64,000 nt of DNA from Beijerinckia indica subsp. indica ATCC 9039 (GCF_000019845.1 NC_010581.1:3167501-3231500); one strand, 5' to 3'. Positions 43,472 through 54,036 are shown, numbered from the stretch's first letter. Notes: a model not told the origin generated them from the sequence alone. Made by a program: numbers and translations.

Positions 43472-46090
43472 ATGTCGCTTGCTCAGACCTTCCCCTTCGA
43501 ACGTCACTCCCAGCGCGTCAAGGAGGCTTCCTCCTCTCGGATGAAGATTTCCGCCTCGACATCGCCGGTGGCGCGTATCCATCCTAGCCACGGGAACGAA
43601 AGCGAGCGGCTGGTTGAGACACAGCGCCGCGGCGTGCAGATCCGTTTCCCGGGTCCGCAACGGATCCAGTTCCTGAACGATAGTCTGTTTGCCGATCCGC
43701 GCAGCTCTTTCGCACGGCAGTTTTTCCAGCGGGTTTTTCTCGCGCCGGAAGTTGAAACGGTCGAGATCGATGCCTCCCGGCGCAGAGCGGAAATTTCCCT
43801 GCACACGGACTACGATCTCACGCGCCCACTCGTCGAAAAAATTTCGCGTTTGCTCGTCGAGGGACAGCCTGTTTCTGAAAAGGCCGCAATGCCGGCTTTG
43901 CCCGAAAATTTCGACGACTCGAACGAGAAAATCGTCCGCTTGCACCGCTATGGACAATGGCTTTCGAGCTGGCAAGTCAAGCACGAGATCGATGGGCGTA
44001 TTCGCCTGCATCATCCGGCTCTGCGGCGCCGGCGGGAAGCATGCCAGGCGATTGAACGCGAACTCATGAATACATTTGGCGTGGACCGTTATTCCACCAA
44101 TGAGCTCACCGCCAATGTGCTTATCAATTACGATCCCCGGCACATTCAAAAACACCAGCTGATCGTGTTGCTCGACGAGGCTTTGCACAAGGCCAAGGAT
44201 GCGCCAAAATCGTCGATCGATCTTGATCTTCCAGTTTGTATGGCTTCTCTCGGCCTAGCGGTCTCGGCCCGTTTCTTCGTGCCGGCTCTTGCGCCGATCA
44301 GCGCCGCTGTCTTCCTCTATTCCGTTATTCCGAGCTTCAAGAACGCCTATCACGTTCTGTTCAAGGAAAAACGCCTGGGCGTCGATGTTCTGGACGCTAT
44401 TGTCGTGCTTGTCTGCCTAGGCACCAATCAAGTGCTGGCCGGCACGGTCCTGGCCAGCACCCTCGCCATCGCGCGTCGCCTCGTCGAAAAGACCGAGGAC
44501 GATTCAAAGAAAATGCTGCTTAATGTCTTCGGCAAGCAGCCGCGTTTCGTCTGGCTGCTCGTCGACGGATTGGAAGTCGAGACACCCCTCGAAAAGCTCC
44601 GGCTTGGCGACACCATCATCGTCCATACTGGCGAATCCGTGCCGGTCGATGGCGAGGTCGTCGAGGGTATGGCGATGATCGATCAGCATGCGCTGACCGG
44701 GGAATCCGCTCCCGCCGAAAAGGTCACCGGCAACAAGGTCTTTGCGTCCACGACCTTGATCGCGGGCAAGATCCATGTGCGTGTCACCAGTGCTGGCGAG
44801 GAGACCACCTCAGCCAAGATTGCGCGCATTCTCAACGATACGGCGGGCTACAAATTGCAATCGCAATCACAGGGCGAGATCATGGCCGACAAGGCCGTGG
44901 TGCCAACCCTCGCGCTTGGTGCCCTCAGCCTTGCGACAACGGGAGTCAATTCGGCCACGGCCATCGTCAATTGCGATCTCGGCACCGGTATTCGTGTGGC
45001 GGCCCCCATCGGCATGCTGACATCGCTGACACTTTGCGCCGAACACGGTATCCTCGTGAAGGACGGGCGTGCGCTCGAACAGATGCGGGACGTCGATACG
45101 TTCCTGTTCGACAAGACGGGCACCTTGACGCGCGAACGGCCGGAAGTCGGCCGTGTGTTCACTTTCGAAGGTTATTCAGAAGCCCAGATTCTGCAATGGG
45201 CGGCAGCGGCGGAAAATAAATTCAGCCATCCGATCGCCAAAGCGATTATCGACAAGTTCCAATCGCTCGATCTGCCCATGCTGGAGATCGACGATTCAAA
45301 ATATGAAGTCGGCTACGGCATTATCGTCGAGGTCGATGGCCATAAAATACGTGTCGGCAGCGCACGCTTCATGAAACATGAAGGGATCCCCCTGCCCGAC
45401 GTGATCGATCACGAGATGGAAAGCGTTCACCACGAAGGCAATTCCATGATCATGGTGAGCGTCGACGATGCGCTCGGTGGCGCCATTGAAATGTGCGCTT
45501 CCAATCGTCCCGAGGTCGAGGAGGTCATCAAGGGATTGCGCGCTCGAGGCGCCAAGCATCTCGCCATCATTTCCGGCGATCATGAGCAGCCGACGAAGAG
45601 ACTCGCGGAAAAACTCGGCATGGACCGTTATTTCGCGGAGGTCCTGCCGCAAGACAAAGCCAAATATGTCGAGCTTCTACAAAAAGAGGGACGCAAGGTC
45701 TGTTTTATCGGTGACGGTGTCAATGACTCGATCGCCCTCAAGAAAGCCAATGTCTCGGTCTCGCTGCGCGGCGCCTCCAGCATCGCGACGGACACCGCGC
45801 AAGTCGTCTTCATGGAAGAGAGCCTCATCAAGCTTCTTCAACTTCGCGATGTATCGACCGAGCTTCAGCGCAATATCAATGTCAGTTGGGCGCTGATCCT
45901 TGTTCCCAATCTTATCTGTATCGGCGGCGCATTTTTCGCCGGATTCGGCGTTATGCATTCAATGGTGTTCAACCAGATCGGCGGTCTTCTTGCCCTCGGC
46001 AATGGACTCATGCCTCTGCGCAAGGTCGCAAAAATCCGCGCCGAGAAGGAAAAGCTCGCGCAATTTTTGATTACGCATACAAGTGCGTAA
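43472..46090 (+). CDS. Atypical P1B-type metal-transporting ATPase
   Basis: An 872-residue P-type ATPase. Phosphorylation site DKTGTLT with Asp547, actuator TGES (409-412), SHP (His586-Pro587) and GDGVNDS are intact. The region before about residue 250 seems to hold two degenerate HMA-like folds without CxxC (GVQIRFPGPQRIQFLNDSLF and DGRIRLHHPALRRRREACQA). The membrane motif is Asn500-Cys501-Asp502 (AIVNCDLGTGIRVAAPIG) instead of CPC, SPC or TPC, so the metal specificity is not predictable. It acts at the inner membrane, presumably in metal efflux. A strong terminator follows. The 15-base gap to the basic small protein suggests an operon. Confidence 0.88.
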   Translation: MSLAQTFPFERHSQRVKEASSSRMKISASTSPVARIHPSHGNESERLVETQRRGVQIRFPGPQRIQFLNDSLFADPRSSFARQFFQRVFLAPEVETVEIDASRRRAEISLHTDYDLTRPLVEKISRLLVEGQPVSEKAAMPALPENFDDSNEKIVRLHRYGQWLSSWQVKHEIDGRIRLHHPALRRRREACQAIERELMNTFGVDRYSTNELTANVLINYDPRHIQKHQLIVLLDEALHKAKDAPKSSIDLDLPVCMASLGLAVSARFFVPALAPISAAVFLYSVIPSFKNAYHVLFKEKRLGVDVLDAIVVLVCLGTNQVLAGTVLASTLAIARRLVEKTEDDSKKMLLNVFGKQPRFVWLLVDGLEVETPLEKLRLGDTIIVHTGESVPVDGEVVEGMAMIDQHALTGESAPAEKVTGNKVFASTTLIAGKIHVRVTSAGEETTSAKIARILNDTAGYKLQSQSQGEIMADKAVVPTLALGALSLATTGVNSATAIVNCDLGTGIRVAAPIGMLTSLTLCAEHGILVKDGRALEQMRDVDTFLFDKTGTLTRERPEVGRVFTFEGYSEAQILQWAAAAENKFSHPIAKAIIDKFQSLDLPMLEIDDSKYEVGYGIIVEVDGHKIRVGSARFMKHEGIPLPDVIDHEMESVHHEGNSMIMVSVDDALGGAIEMCASNRPEVEEVIKGLRARGAKHLAIISGDHEQPTKRLAEKLGMDRYFAEVLPQDKAKYVELLQKEGRKVCFIGDGVNDSIALKKANVSVSLRGASSIATDTAQVVFMEESLIKLLQLRDVSTELQRNINVSWALILVPNLICIGGAFFAGFGVMHSMVFNQIGGLLALGNGLMPLRKVAKIRAEKEKLAQFLITHTSA

Positions 46091-46118
46091 CTCACAGGAA
46101 TAGGGTGCGCGGATTGCA

Positions 46119-46150
46119 GGGAGTCTTTGGCAACAAAGGCTCCCTATTTA
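46119..46150 (+). terminator. Intrinsic terminator after the P-type ATPase
   Basis: GGGAGTCTTTG (46119-46129) pairs with CAAAGGCTCCC (46134-46144) around GCAA with one mismatch, followed by a T-rich tail TATTTATT. It lies between the ATPase and the convergent dehydratase. Confidence 0.75.
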
Positions 46151-46197
46151 TTATCGTGCACAAAGGCTTCGGCTTCATCGGAGGGCCTTGTGGCACC

Positions 46198-47928
46198 CTA
46201 ATGGATGTCCGGTTCGGCAACGGGCCGTCCGAAGGTGGTTTCCAGAAAGTCGAAATCACAGCCCTCATCGGCCTGACGGATATGCTGGGAAAACATCCAG
46301 CCATAGCCACGTTCATAGCGCTTTTTGGGAATTGCTTGTACCGCGCGTCGGCGGGCGAGCTCTTCTTCCGGCACGTCGAGATTGATGGTGCGGGACGGCA
46401 CGTCCACGCTGATCATGTCGCCTGTCTCAACAAGAGACAGAGGACCACCAATGTAGCTCTCAGGCGAGACATGAAGGATACAGGCACCATAGGAGGTGCC
46501 GCTCATGCGTGCGTCGGAAATCCTCACCATGTCACGCACACCTTGTTTCACCAGTTTTTTCGGGATCGGCAGCATGCCCCATTCCGGCATGCCAGGGCCA
46601 CCGAGGGGGCCGGCATTGCGCAAGACCAGGACATGGTCGGGCGTAACGTCGAGATCATCGCGATCGATCGATTCCTTGAGCGCGGCATAATTGTCGAACA
46701 CCAGTGCCGGCCCTATATGACGCAAAAGATGCGACGCAGCTGCCGATGGCTTCATGACGCAACCGTTTGGCGCGAGATTACCACGCAGTACCGCCAGCGC
46801 GCCTTCCTCATAGATCGGCTTGTCGAGCGGCCGGATGACATCCTCATTGTAAACTTTGGCCTCCGCGAGGCTCTGGGCCCAGGTCCGGCCGCTGGCATTG
46901 ATCTGGGAGAGATCGAGAAAGGGTGCGAGCCTTGTCATCAGGCCAAGGAGACCGCCGGCATAATAGAAATCCTCCATAAGATAGGTGTCGCCGGACGGGC
47001 GGACATTGGCGAGCACAGGCACTTTGCGGCTCATGGCATCGAAATCATCGAGACTGATGGCATGGCCCGCCCGCCGTGCCATGGCGATGATATGGATGAC
47101 CGCATTGGTGGAACAGCCCATCGCCATCGCCACCACAATGACATTGCGATAGGCGGCTTCGGTCTGGATCTTCCCCGGCGTCAAATCCTCCCAGACCATA
47201 TCCACCACACGCCGCCCGGCCGCCGAAGCCATGCGGATATGGTTCGCATCAGCCGCCGGAATGGAGGAGGTTCCGGGCAATGTCAGGCCCAGCACATCGG
47301 CAAGCGCCGTCATGGTGGAGGCCGTGCCCATGGTCATGCAATGGCCGTAGGATCGCGCGATCCCGACTTCCATCTCGTTCCAGTCCTCCGCCGAAATATT
47401 GCCGGCGCGCCGCTCATCCCAATATTTGAAGGCGTCGGAGCCTGACCCCAGGACCTTGCCGTGCCAATTGCCGCGCAACATCGGACCGGCGGGCAGATAG
47501 ATGGCCGGCACACCGGCACTGGTCGCGCCAAGGATGAGACCGGGCGTGGTCTTGTCGCAGCCACCCATCAAGACCGCACCATCCACCGGATGCGACCGGA
47601 TGAGTTCTTCCGTCTCCATCGCCAGAAAATTGCGGTAGAGCATGGTGGTCGGTTTCACCTTGCTCTCGGATAGGGACAACGCCGGAAGTTCCACCGGAAA
47701 GCCGCCGGCCTGAAGAATGCCGCGCTTCACATCGTCGACGCGCTGCTTGAAATGCGCATGGCACTGGTTGAGATCGGACCATGTGTTGATGATGGCGATC
47801 ACCGGCTTGCCACGATATTCTTCGCCTGTATATCCCATTTGCGCCATGCGTGAGCGATGGCCGAACGAGCGGAAGTCATCTGGTTCGAAATAGCGCGCGC
47901 TGCGCAGCTCTGCGGCGGATTTGGCCAT
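46198..47928 (-). CDS. IlvD/Edd family dehydratase, L-arabinonate dehydratase-like
   Basis: A 576-residue dehydratase of the IlvD/Edd family with the three cluster cysteines (NQCHAH, GGCDKTTPG, GHCMTMGTAST) and RISDARMSGTSYG. It resembles the sugar-acid branch (L-arabinonate, D-xylonate or D-fuconate dehydratases) more than dihydroxy-acid dehydratase of branched-chain synthesis, as supported by RYFEPDDFRSFGHRSRMAQM. It would convert an aldonic acid to a 2-keto-3-deoxy acid. The start at 47928 (MAKSAAELRS) is preferred over 47943. It is the last gene of the ABC-transporter unit. The aldolase and aldehyde dehydrogenase upstream could finish the pathway. Confidence 0.87.
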   Translation of the reverse strand: MAKSAAELRSARYFEPDDFRSFGHRSRMAQMGYTGEEYRGKPVIAIINTWSDLNQCHAHFKQRVDDVKRGILQAGGFPVELPALSLSESKVKPTTMLYRNFLAMETEELIRSHPVDGAVLMGGCDKTTPGLILGATSAGVPAIYLPAGPMLRGNWHGKVLGSGSDAFKYWDERRAGNISAEDWNEMEVGIARSYGHCMTMGTASTMTALADVLGLTLPGTSSIPAADANHIRMASAAGRRVVDMVWEDLTPGKIQTEAAYRNVIVVAMAMGCSTNAVIHIIAMARRAGHAISLDDFDAMSRKVPVLANVRPSGDTYLMEDFYYAGGLLGLMTRLAPFLDLSQINASGRTWAQSLAEAKVYNEDVIRPLDKPIYEEGALAVLRGNLAPNGCVMKPSAAASHLLRHIGPALVFDNYAALKESIDRDDLDVTPDHVLVLRNAGPLGGPGMPEWGMLPIPKKLVKQGVRDMVRISDARMSGTSYGACILHVSPESYIGGPLSLVETGDMISVDVPSRTINLDVPEEELARRRAVQAIPKKRYERGYGWMFSQHIRQADEGCDFDFLETTFGRPVAEPDIH

Positions 47929-48090
47929 GAGAAGATTCCACAATTCTTTCCAACCCGGACGGCGAAACCCACAAGACCAGGCTCACCATCCGCTTCGGAT
48001 ATAGGATGATTTCAAACCACACAGATGATAGTGACTTCCAATCTCGTGTGGTTACAAGCGATATCGTGACGTCCCCTCACGTGGTCCGGC

Positions 48091-49107
48091 TCAATGACGT
48101 TTCTTCTGCCGGTAGACATCGGTGACGACGGCGGCGACGATGATCACGCCCTTGACGATCTCTTGGTAATAGGAGTCCACCCGCAGGAAGGTGAAGCCGG
48201 AAGTCATGACACCGAGAATGGCCGTGCCGATGATCGTCCCCAGAATGCGCCCCGAGCCGCCGACAAGCGAGGTGCCGCCGATGACGGTAGCAGCAATGGC
48301 ATCAAGTTCGTAATTGATGCCCATATTGGCCTGCGCGGTCTGCGCGCGGGCCGCCGTCACGAGGCCGGCAACGCCAGCCAGCGCCCCGGCGATCGCATAG
48401 ACCTTGATGAGGTGGCGTTCCACATTGATGCCGGAGACACGCGCCGCCTGTACATTGGCGCCGATGGCGTAGGTAAATTTTCCATAGCGCGTATAGCGCA
48501 GCACGACATGGAAGATGGCCGCCACCACGAGGAAGATCACCACTGGCCAGATTCCGGAGCCAATCACCGTGAAACTTTTCTCAAGCCCCGATACAGGCTG
48601 GCCATTCGTGTACCAGCGGGCGACGCCGCGCGCCGAGACCATCATGCCGAGCGTCGCGATGAAGGGCGGGATCTTCGTATAGGTGATCAGCATTCCATTG
48701 ATCAGTCCGGCGATGAGGCCGATACCGATGCCGATGCCGATCGGCACGATGGCCGGCAGATCCGTCAGAGAAGGATAGACGGCGCGCGCCCAGGTCGATG
48801 ATTGAGCGAAGCTCGCTGCGATCATTGCGGTCATCGCGACGACGGAGCCCGACGAAAGATCGATGCCTCCCGTGATAATGACCTGGGTGACGCCCACCGC
48901 GATAATGCCGATGACCGAAACCTGAAGGATCATGATGGTCAGGCGCTGGGTATTCATCAGAAAGCTCTGCCCAACCAGGAGCCAGCCCAGAGCTTCGAAG
49001 ATCAATGCGATGGCGACGAGCACGAACAGAATGCTCATCCCTGCTGGCAGCCGCCGCACGGGCTTATGAAAGGCGGCAGGTGCATATGCCAGATGATTGT
49101 CGGTCAT
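48091..49107 (-). CDS. Ribose/inositol-type ABC transporter permease
   Basis: A 338-residue permease of the RbsC family with about nine or ten membrane helices and the conserved [57 protein letters not shown] and [20 protein letters not shown]. It forms the inner-membrane channel of a monosaccharide or polyol importer. The start at 49107 has GAGGACGGA upstream. It lies 46 bases after the ATPase gene and upstream of the dehydratase in the same unit. The substrate is probably inositol or a sugar related to the surrounding enzymes. Confidence 0.92.
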   Translation of the reverse strand: MTDNHLAYAPAAFHKPVRRLPAGMSILFVLVAIALIFEALGWLLVGQSFLMNTQRLTIMILQVSVIGIIAVGVTQVIITGGIDLSSGSVVAMTAMIAASFAQSSTWARAVYPSLTDLPAIVPIGIGIGIGLIAGLINGMLITYTKIPPFIATLGMMVSARGVARWYTNGQPVSGLEKSFTVIGSGIWPVVIFLVVAAIFHVVLRYTRYGKFTYAIGANVQAARVSGINVERHLIKVYAIAGALAGVAGLVTAARAQTAQANMGINYELDAIAATVIGGTSLVGGSGRILGTIIGTAILGVMTSGFTFLRVDSYYQEIVKGVIIVAAVVTDVYRQKKRH

Positions 49108-49152
49108 TTCCGTCCTCGCAAATCGTCTTGTCACGTCGATGGAATGTGAAAG

Positions 49153-50688
49153 TCATCGGGAGGCGAGCTCCATGATCTTTACCTGGGTCGCCTCGGACCG
49201 ATCGAGAATTCCGGTCATACGCCCTTCGTGCATGACCATGATGCGATCACTCATGCCGAGAACCTCCGGCATTTCGGACGAGATCAAAATGATGGCGACA
49301 CCTTCGCGCGCAAGTTCGGTCACCAGCCGGTGAATCTCGGCTTTCGCGCCGACATCAATACCGCGGGTCGGTTCGTCCAGAATGAGGATGCGCGGCTTGT
49401 TGAGCAGCCAGCGGCCGATCAGAACCTTCTGCTGATTGCCGCCGGACAGATTGCCGATAATCTCCTGCAGATTTGGCGTCTTGACTCGCAGCTTACGCGC
49501 CATCTCATCACAGGCGGAAAACAGTTCCTTTTCATGCACGAAACCGTTCGTGACATATTTGTCCTGCAGCACGGCGAGTTGCAGGTTCTCCAGAATGCTG
49601 AGGCTCAAAAGACAACCGCTGACCTTGCGATCCTCGGTCAGGAAAGCCATTTGATGCCGCATCGCCGTCGCGGGGGAATCAATGACAACATCGTTTCCAG
49701 CAATGGCGATGGAGCCGGAGGTTGCGGGGGTGACACCAAACAGAGTCGCCGCGAGGCTGGAACGGCCAGACCCAATGAGACCGGCGATGCCGAGGATCTC
49801 ACCGGCACGCAGATCGAAATTCACGCCCTGGAACACACCGTCGAGCCCGACGTTTTTGACCGACAGGGCGACGTCACCGATCGGTACTTCTTCCTTCGGG
49901 AACATCTGTGTCAGCTCACGGCCGACCATCATGCGGATGATGTCATCACACGTGACATCGCAGGCCGCATGCGTCGAAATATAACGGCCGTCGCGAAAGA
50001 TGGAGAACTCATCAGCAATCTCGAAAAGCTCGTTCATCTTGTGCGTGATATAGACTATCCCTATGCCTTGAGCCCGCAGGTCACGGATGATCTCGAAGAG
50101 ATGGTCGACTTCCCGCTCCGTCAGAGCGGACGTCGGTTCGTCCATGATCAGCACGTCCGACCCATAGGAAACGGCCTTGGCGATCTCCACGATCTGGCGG
50201 TTGGCGACGCTCAGGTCACGCACCTCGGCATCGGGGTCAAGATCGATCCTGAGGCGTCTGAACAGGGCTTGCGTCATGCGCCGCATCTCGTCGTGGTCGA
50301 CAAAGCCGAAACGATTGAGCGGCTCCCGGCGGATCCAGATATTTTCCGCCACCGTCATGTAATCCATCAGATTGAGTTCCTGATGAATCATCGAGATACC
50401 GCTTTCCAAGGCGTCGAGCGGCGACTGAAAGGAAATTTCGTTCCCTTTGAGACGGATCCGTCCGGCGTCCGGCTTGTAGATACCGGCGATGATCTTCATC
50501 AGCGTGGATTTGCCAGCGCCATTCTCTCCCATCAGAGCATGGACGGAGGACCGGCGCAGTTTGAGCTCCACGCCGTCCAGCGCGAGAACACCTGGAAACT
50601 CCTTGCGGATGTTCTCTGCGGTCAGAAGATAGTCCGTGGCCATGAGCGGTGCATGGCTCTCGGCGGCATGAAGCTGGCCTGTGGTCAT
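49153..50688 (-). CDS. Sugar ABC transporter ATP-binding protein (two NBDs)
   Basis: A 511-residue double ATPase of the RbsA/MglA type. NBD1 has Walker A GENGAGKS at 54-61, and [13 protein letters not shown]2 has a degenerate P-loop ([10 protein letters not shown]), the signature LSGGNQQKV and [11 protein letters not shown]. Such asymmetric pairs are typical for monosaccharide importers. The start at 50688 has GGAGGGA about 6 bases upstream. It lies between the solute-binding and permease genes, the standard order for this transporter class. Confidence 0.94.
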   Translation of the reverse strand: MTTGQLHAAESHAPLMATDYLLTAENIRKEFPGVLALDGVELKLRRSSVHALMGENGAGKSTLMKIIAGIYKPDAGRIRLKGNEISFQSPLDALESGISMIHQELNLMDYMTVAENIWIRREPLNRFGFVDHDEMRRMTQALFRRLRIDLDPDAEVRDLSVANRQIVEIAKAVSYGSDVLIMDEPTSALTEREVDHLFEIIRDLRAQGIGIVYITHKMNELFEIADEFSIFRDGRYISTHAACDVTCDDIIRMMVGRELTQMFPKEEVPIGDVALSVKNVGLDGVFQGVNFDLRAGEILGIAGLIGSGRSSLAATLFGVTPATSGSIAIAGNDVVIDSPATAMRHQMAFLTEDRKVSGCLLSLSILENLQLAVLQDKYVTNGFVHEKELFSACDEMARKLRVKTPNLQEIIGNLSGGNQQKVLIGRWLLNKPRILILDEPTRGIDVGAKAEIHRLVTELAREGVAIILISSEMPEVLGMSDRIMVMHEGRMTGILDRSEATQVKIMELASR

Positions 50689-50745
50689 TTGAGTCCCTCC
50701 CTGAATTCCATACGTCTTGATGACGATTGCTGCTTTGGCGTGACC

Positions 50746-51669
50746 TCAATTGCGGTTCAGATATTTGTCCATATTGTCTTTCGTCACGAGCTCGAAGGGG
50801 ATGTAGGTCTTGTTCGGCACCGCTTCGCCCTTGGCGAGTTTCAACGCGGCATCGATCGCGCCCTTGCCTTGTCCCGTGGCATTTTGGAAGACGGTCACGC
50901 CGAGGTCGCCGGCCTTCATGGCCGCAAGCGCATCCTTGGTCGCGTCAGAACCGGCGATCACCACACTGTTCATTGGACGGCCGCTGGCTTTGAGCGCCTG
51001 AACAGCGCCCAGCGCCATCTCGTCATTGTTCGCAAGGACGGCATTGAAGTCGAGCCCAGCGGAGATCCAATTGGTGACGAGATCCATGGCCGGCGTGCGC
51101 ATCCAATTGGCGGTCTTTTCGTCCACGATCTTGATATTCTTGCAGGCGGGGGCCGACAGAGCCTGATGCACGCCCTCAGTGCGGCCGCGTTGGCCGGTGG
51201 TGCCGAGCTGACCTTCGAGGATCACGACCTTTCCGGTCCCCTTCAACTCCTTGCAGACTTCCTGACCTTGCATGTTTCCAGCTAACACCTCGTCGGAGCC
51301 GACAAACGCCTGTTTGGTGGGGAGATCATTGACAGGAGCCTGATTGACGAACACAAGCGGGACACCCGCTGCCTCGGCCTGGCTCGAGATGGCAGCGCTT
51401 GAATCGGCGTCCACCAGCATGACGATGATCGCATTCACACCACTGGCGATGAAATTATCGATCTGACTCTGCTGGCGGGCAATGTCGCCTTGCGCATCCT
51501 CGGAGCGCACGGTCACATCGCCTTTTGTCTTTGCATAATTCTCCATCGCCTGGCGCAGAACGGTGAGATAGTTGTCATCGAACAATGACATACTGATCCC
51601 AATCGTTGTCGCCTGCGCGGAGACTATCGTCATCGCAGACACCGCTAACGCGGACAAAAGTCTTTTCAC
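50746..51669 (-). CDS. Periplasmic sugar/polyol-binding protein of ABC transporter
   Basis: A 307-residue periplasmic binding protein (peripla_BP_4, ribose/inositol group) with a signal peptide MKRLLSALAVSAMTIVSAQA. The mature part has IGISMSLFDDNYLTVLRQAM, SQIDNFIASGVNAIIVML, AAGVPLVFVNQAP and NGTGQGKGAIDAAL-like ligand residues. It delivers substrate to the permease and ATPase encoded next on the same strand. High expression is expected. The ligand is inferred from context (inositol or a pentose derivative), as the family binds both. Confidence 0.92.
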   Translation of the reverse strand: MKRLLSALAVSAMTIVSAQATTIGISMSLFDDNYLTVLRQAMENYAKTKGDVTVRSEDAQGDIARQQSQIDNFIASGVNAIIVMLVDADSSAAISSQAEAAGVPLVFVNQAPVNDLPTKQAFVGSDEVLAGNMQGQEVCKELKGTGKVVILEGQLGTTGQRGRTEGVHQALSAPACKNIKIVDEKTANWMRTPAMDLVTNWISAGLDFNAVLANNDEMALGAVQALKASGRPMNSVVIAGSDATKDALAAMKAGDLGVTVFQNATGQGKGAIDAALKLAKGEAVPNKTYIPFELVTKDNMDKYLNRN

Positions 51670-51727
51670 GTCGTTTCCCCTTTTTAATTTGTTATCGTTA
51701 TCGTTGCCGTAAAGTTTTCAGCCTGGT

Positions 51728-52903
51728 TCAGACGAACCTTGGCGTCAGCCAGCACCCCTTTGCCTCGTGACTATCGACGACAGCGTCGACAAAAGCGACC
51801 CCCTTCAACCCATCGGCCGAGGTCGGCACATTCATGCCGATTTCCGATGGCGCGCGTGTCTCGCGGCGGGCCCGGATCGCCTCCGCAAAGCCGGCGTAGA
51901 GATTGGCAAAAGCAGCGATGTACCCTTCCGGATGGCCAGGCGGCGTGCGTGTGCGGACTTTGGCGGAAGGATCGAGATCTTCACGTCCCCGTTTGATGAT
52001 TTCCGGCGCGCCGGAGAGCCGCGTGTAGGAAAGCGTATTGGGCTCCTCCTGCCACCAGGAAAGGCTTCCCTTTTCGCCAAACACACGCAGCCGGAGGCCA
52101 TTGGAACAACCAATGGCCACCTGGGACGACCAGAGAAGGCCGCGCGCGCCGCCTTCATAACGGATCATGACATGCGCATTGTCATCGAGAAGACGCCCCG
52201 GGACGAAGGTCGCAAGATCGGCGCAAAGCGATTGCGCCTTGAGTCCGGTGACGAAGCCGGCAAGATGATAGGCATGAGTACCGATATCGCCGACACTGCC
52301 ACCGCGCCCGGACAATTTGGGATCAGTCCGCCAGGCTGCCTGCGCATTGCCTTGCGCTTCAATGGCGCTCGCCATCCATTCGAGGGGATATTCCACCTGC
52401 ACGACACGAATAGCACCGAGATCGCCTCGCGCCACCATCGCCTGAGCCTGGTGGATCATTGGATAGCCGCAATAAGTATAGGTCACCCCGACGAAACGGT
52501 TCGTCGCCTTGGCAAGTTCGTGCAGGGCGATCGCGTCATCAAGCGTCGTCGTCATTGGCTTTTCGCAGATGACATCGAAGCCCGCCTCGAGAAAAGCTTT
52601 GGCAATGGGAAAATGCGTATGGTTTGGTGTGCAGATAGCCACGGCATCGATCCGGTCTGGCCGGTTCTTCTCACCTTCAACCATCGCCGTGAAATCATCA
52701 TAGGAACGGTCCCTGGCCACAAAGATGCTTTCGGCGAAAGCGTGGCCCCGTTCCGCCCGGACATCGAAGGCGCCGGCGACAAGCTCGAAGGCATTGTCGA
52801 GCCGTGTCGCGAAACGGTGGATACCGCCGATATAGGCGCCTTCACCGCCACCCACCATGCCGAGGCGCAATCTGCGGCGCGCAAGATCATCCGCGCCACT
52901 CAT
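51728..52903 (-). CDS. Gfo/Idh/MocA family oxidoreductase
   Basis: A 391-residue NAD(P)-dependent oxidoreductase. The Rossmann loop is RLGMVGGGEGAYIGGIHRFA, then AVAICTPNHTHFPIAKAFLE and CEKPMTTTLDDA with the catalytic Lys. The C-terminal GFO_IDH_MocA domain contains GGSVGDIGTHAYHLAGFVTG. Family members oxidise sugars or inositols. It is one of three paralogous Gfo/Idh genes in the unit and overlaps the isomerase gene by 4 bases (ATGA at 52900-52903). The position directly upstream of the ABC transporter suggests action on the imported compound. Confidence 0.9.
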   Translation of the reverse strand: MSGADDLARRRLRLGMVGGGEGAYIGGIHRFATRLDNAFELVAGAFDVRAERGHAFAESIFVARDRSYDDFTAMVEGEKNRPDRIDAVAICTPNHTHFPIAKAFLEAGFDVICEKPMTTTLDDAIALHELAKATNRFVGVTYTYCGYPMIHQAQAMVARGDLGAIRVVQVEYPLEWMASAIEAQGNAQAAWRTDPKLSGRGGSVGDIGTHAYHLAGFVTGLKAQSLCADLATFVPGRLLDDNAHVMIRYEGGARGLLWSSQVAIGCSNGLRLRVFGEKGSLSWWQEEPNTLSYTRLSGAPEIIKRGREDLDPSAKVRTRTPPGHPEGYIAAFANLYAGFAEAIRARRETRAPSEIGMNVPTSADGLKGVAFVDAVVDSHEAKGCWLTPRFV

Positions 52904-54036
52904 GACAGGTCTCCCGCATCAAGGCCGAGAATGGCCCGGTTGGCGGCGCGGTTCGCATCCGCCTTGACGAAATCATCAAAGGCGCGTTCGGCGACATGGA
53001 TGATATGGCGTTTGATGAAAGCGGCGCCTTCCGCCGCCCCGTCCTCGGGATGTTTGAGGCAGCATTCCCATTCGAGCACGGCCCAGCCGTCGAAACCATA
53101 ACCGGCAAGCTTGGAAAAAATGCCCCCAAAATCGATCTGGCCATCGCCCGGAGATCGGAAACGACCCGCGCGGCTGAGCCAGGGCTGGAAGCCGCCATAG
53201 GCGCCGGTCTTGCCGGTCGGCCGGAACTCCGCATCCTTGACATGAAACATTTTGATGCGGTCGTGATAATGATCGATGTAGGCGAGATAATCCATGGACT
53301 GCAAAAGAAGATGACTGGGGTCATACATGATGTTGCAGCGTGCATGATCATCAACCCTGTCGAGGAACATCTCGAACGTCAGTCCGTCATGCAGATCTTC
53401 GGTCGGATGAATTTCGTAGCAGAGGTCGACACCTTCCGCATCGAAGGCGTCCAGGATCGGCCGCCAGCGCCGCGCAAGTTCGTCAAAGGCATCATTGATC
53501 AGCCCCTCCGGCCATTGCGGATAGGGATAGAGATAAGGCCACAGGAGCGACCCCGAGAAGGTGACATGGCGATCAAGCCCGAGCCGGCGCGAAGCGCGGG
53601 CCGCCGCAAGTAGCTGGCGCACCGCCCATTCCTGCCGTGCCTGCGGATTGGCCCGCACTTCCGGCGCCGCGAAGGAATCGGCCGGAATATCGAAAGCCGG
53701 ATGCAAGGCGACGAGCTGACCCTGGAGATGGCTTGCAAGCTCGGTGACGACGAGGCCGTGTTCAGCAAGCCTGCCCTTGATCTCGTCGCAATAATCCTGG
53801 CTCTCCGCCGCAGTTTCAACATCGAAGAGGCGACGGTCCCAGGACGGAATCTGGACGCCGAGAAAACCTTTCTCCGCCGCCCATCCAGCAAGCCCGTCGA
53901 GCGTATTGAAGGGCGGCGCGTCACCGGCGAATTGGGCGAGAAAAACCGCGGGTCCCTTGATGGTGCGCATGGCCTTAGCCGCCTGAGGTCCACCAAGCGG
54001 CGCCTTGGCCGCGTTGCGATCGGACATGGATGACAT
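52900..54036 (-). CDS. Sugar phosphate isomerase/epimerase-like TIM-barrel protein
   Basis: A 378-residue xylose-isomerase-like TIM barrel. Likely metal ligands are visible in series: Glu (LCYEIHPTEDLHDG), Asp-His (MYDPSHLLLQ), His (KMFHVKDAEF) and Glu (AVLEWECC). Relatives include IolE, IolH and other inosose or keto-sugar isomerases. The start at 54036 (MSSMSDRNAAKAP) overlaps the upstream gene's stop by one base (TAATG). It sits between two Gfo/Idh dehydrogenases, an arrangement seen in loci that oxidise a polyol, isomerise the ketone and reduce or oxidise it again. Confidence 0.88.
   Translation of the reverse strand: MSSMSDRNAAKAPLGGPQAAKAMRTIKGPAVFLAQFAGDAPPFNTLDGLAGWAAEKGFLGVQIPSWDRRLFDVETAAESQDYCDEIKGRLAEHGLVVTELASHLQGQLVALHPAFDIPADSFAAPEVRANPQARQEWAVRQLLAAARASRRLGLDRHVTFSGSLLWPYLYPYPQWPEGLINDAFDELARRWRPILDAFDAEGVDLCYEIHPTEDLHDGLTFEMFLDRVDDHARCNIMYDPSHLLLQSMDYLAYIDHYHDRIKMFHVKDAEFRPTGKTGAYGGFQPWLSRAGRFRSPGDGQIDFGGIFSKLAGYGFDGWAVLEWECCLKHPEDGAAEGAAFIKRHIIHVAERAFDDFVKADANRAANRAILGLDAGDLS

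Noticed and set aside
45886..47445. Long plus-strand open frame antisense to the dehydratase
   Set aside because: It lies over the P-type ATPase end and the IlvD-type gene on the other strand. Its composition is a mirror of that coding sequence, with no domain of its own.
49228..51285. 685-codon plus-strand frame over the ABC transporter genes
   Set aside because: Antisense to the ATPase and binding-protein genes, whose motifs are unambiguous. High GC removes stops from the opposite frame.
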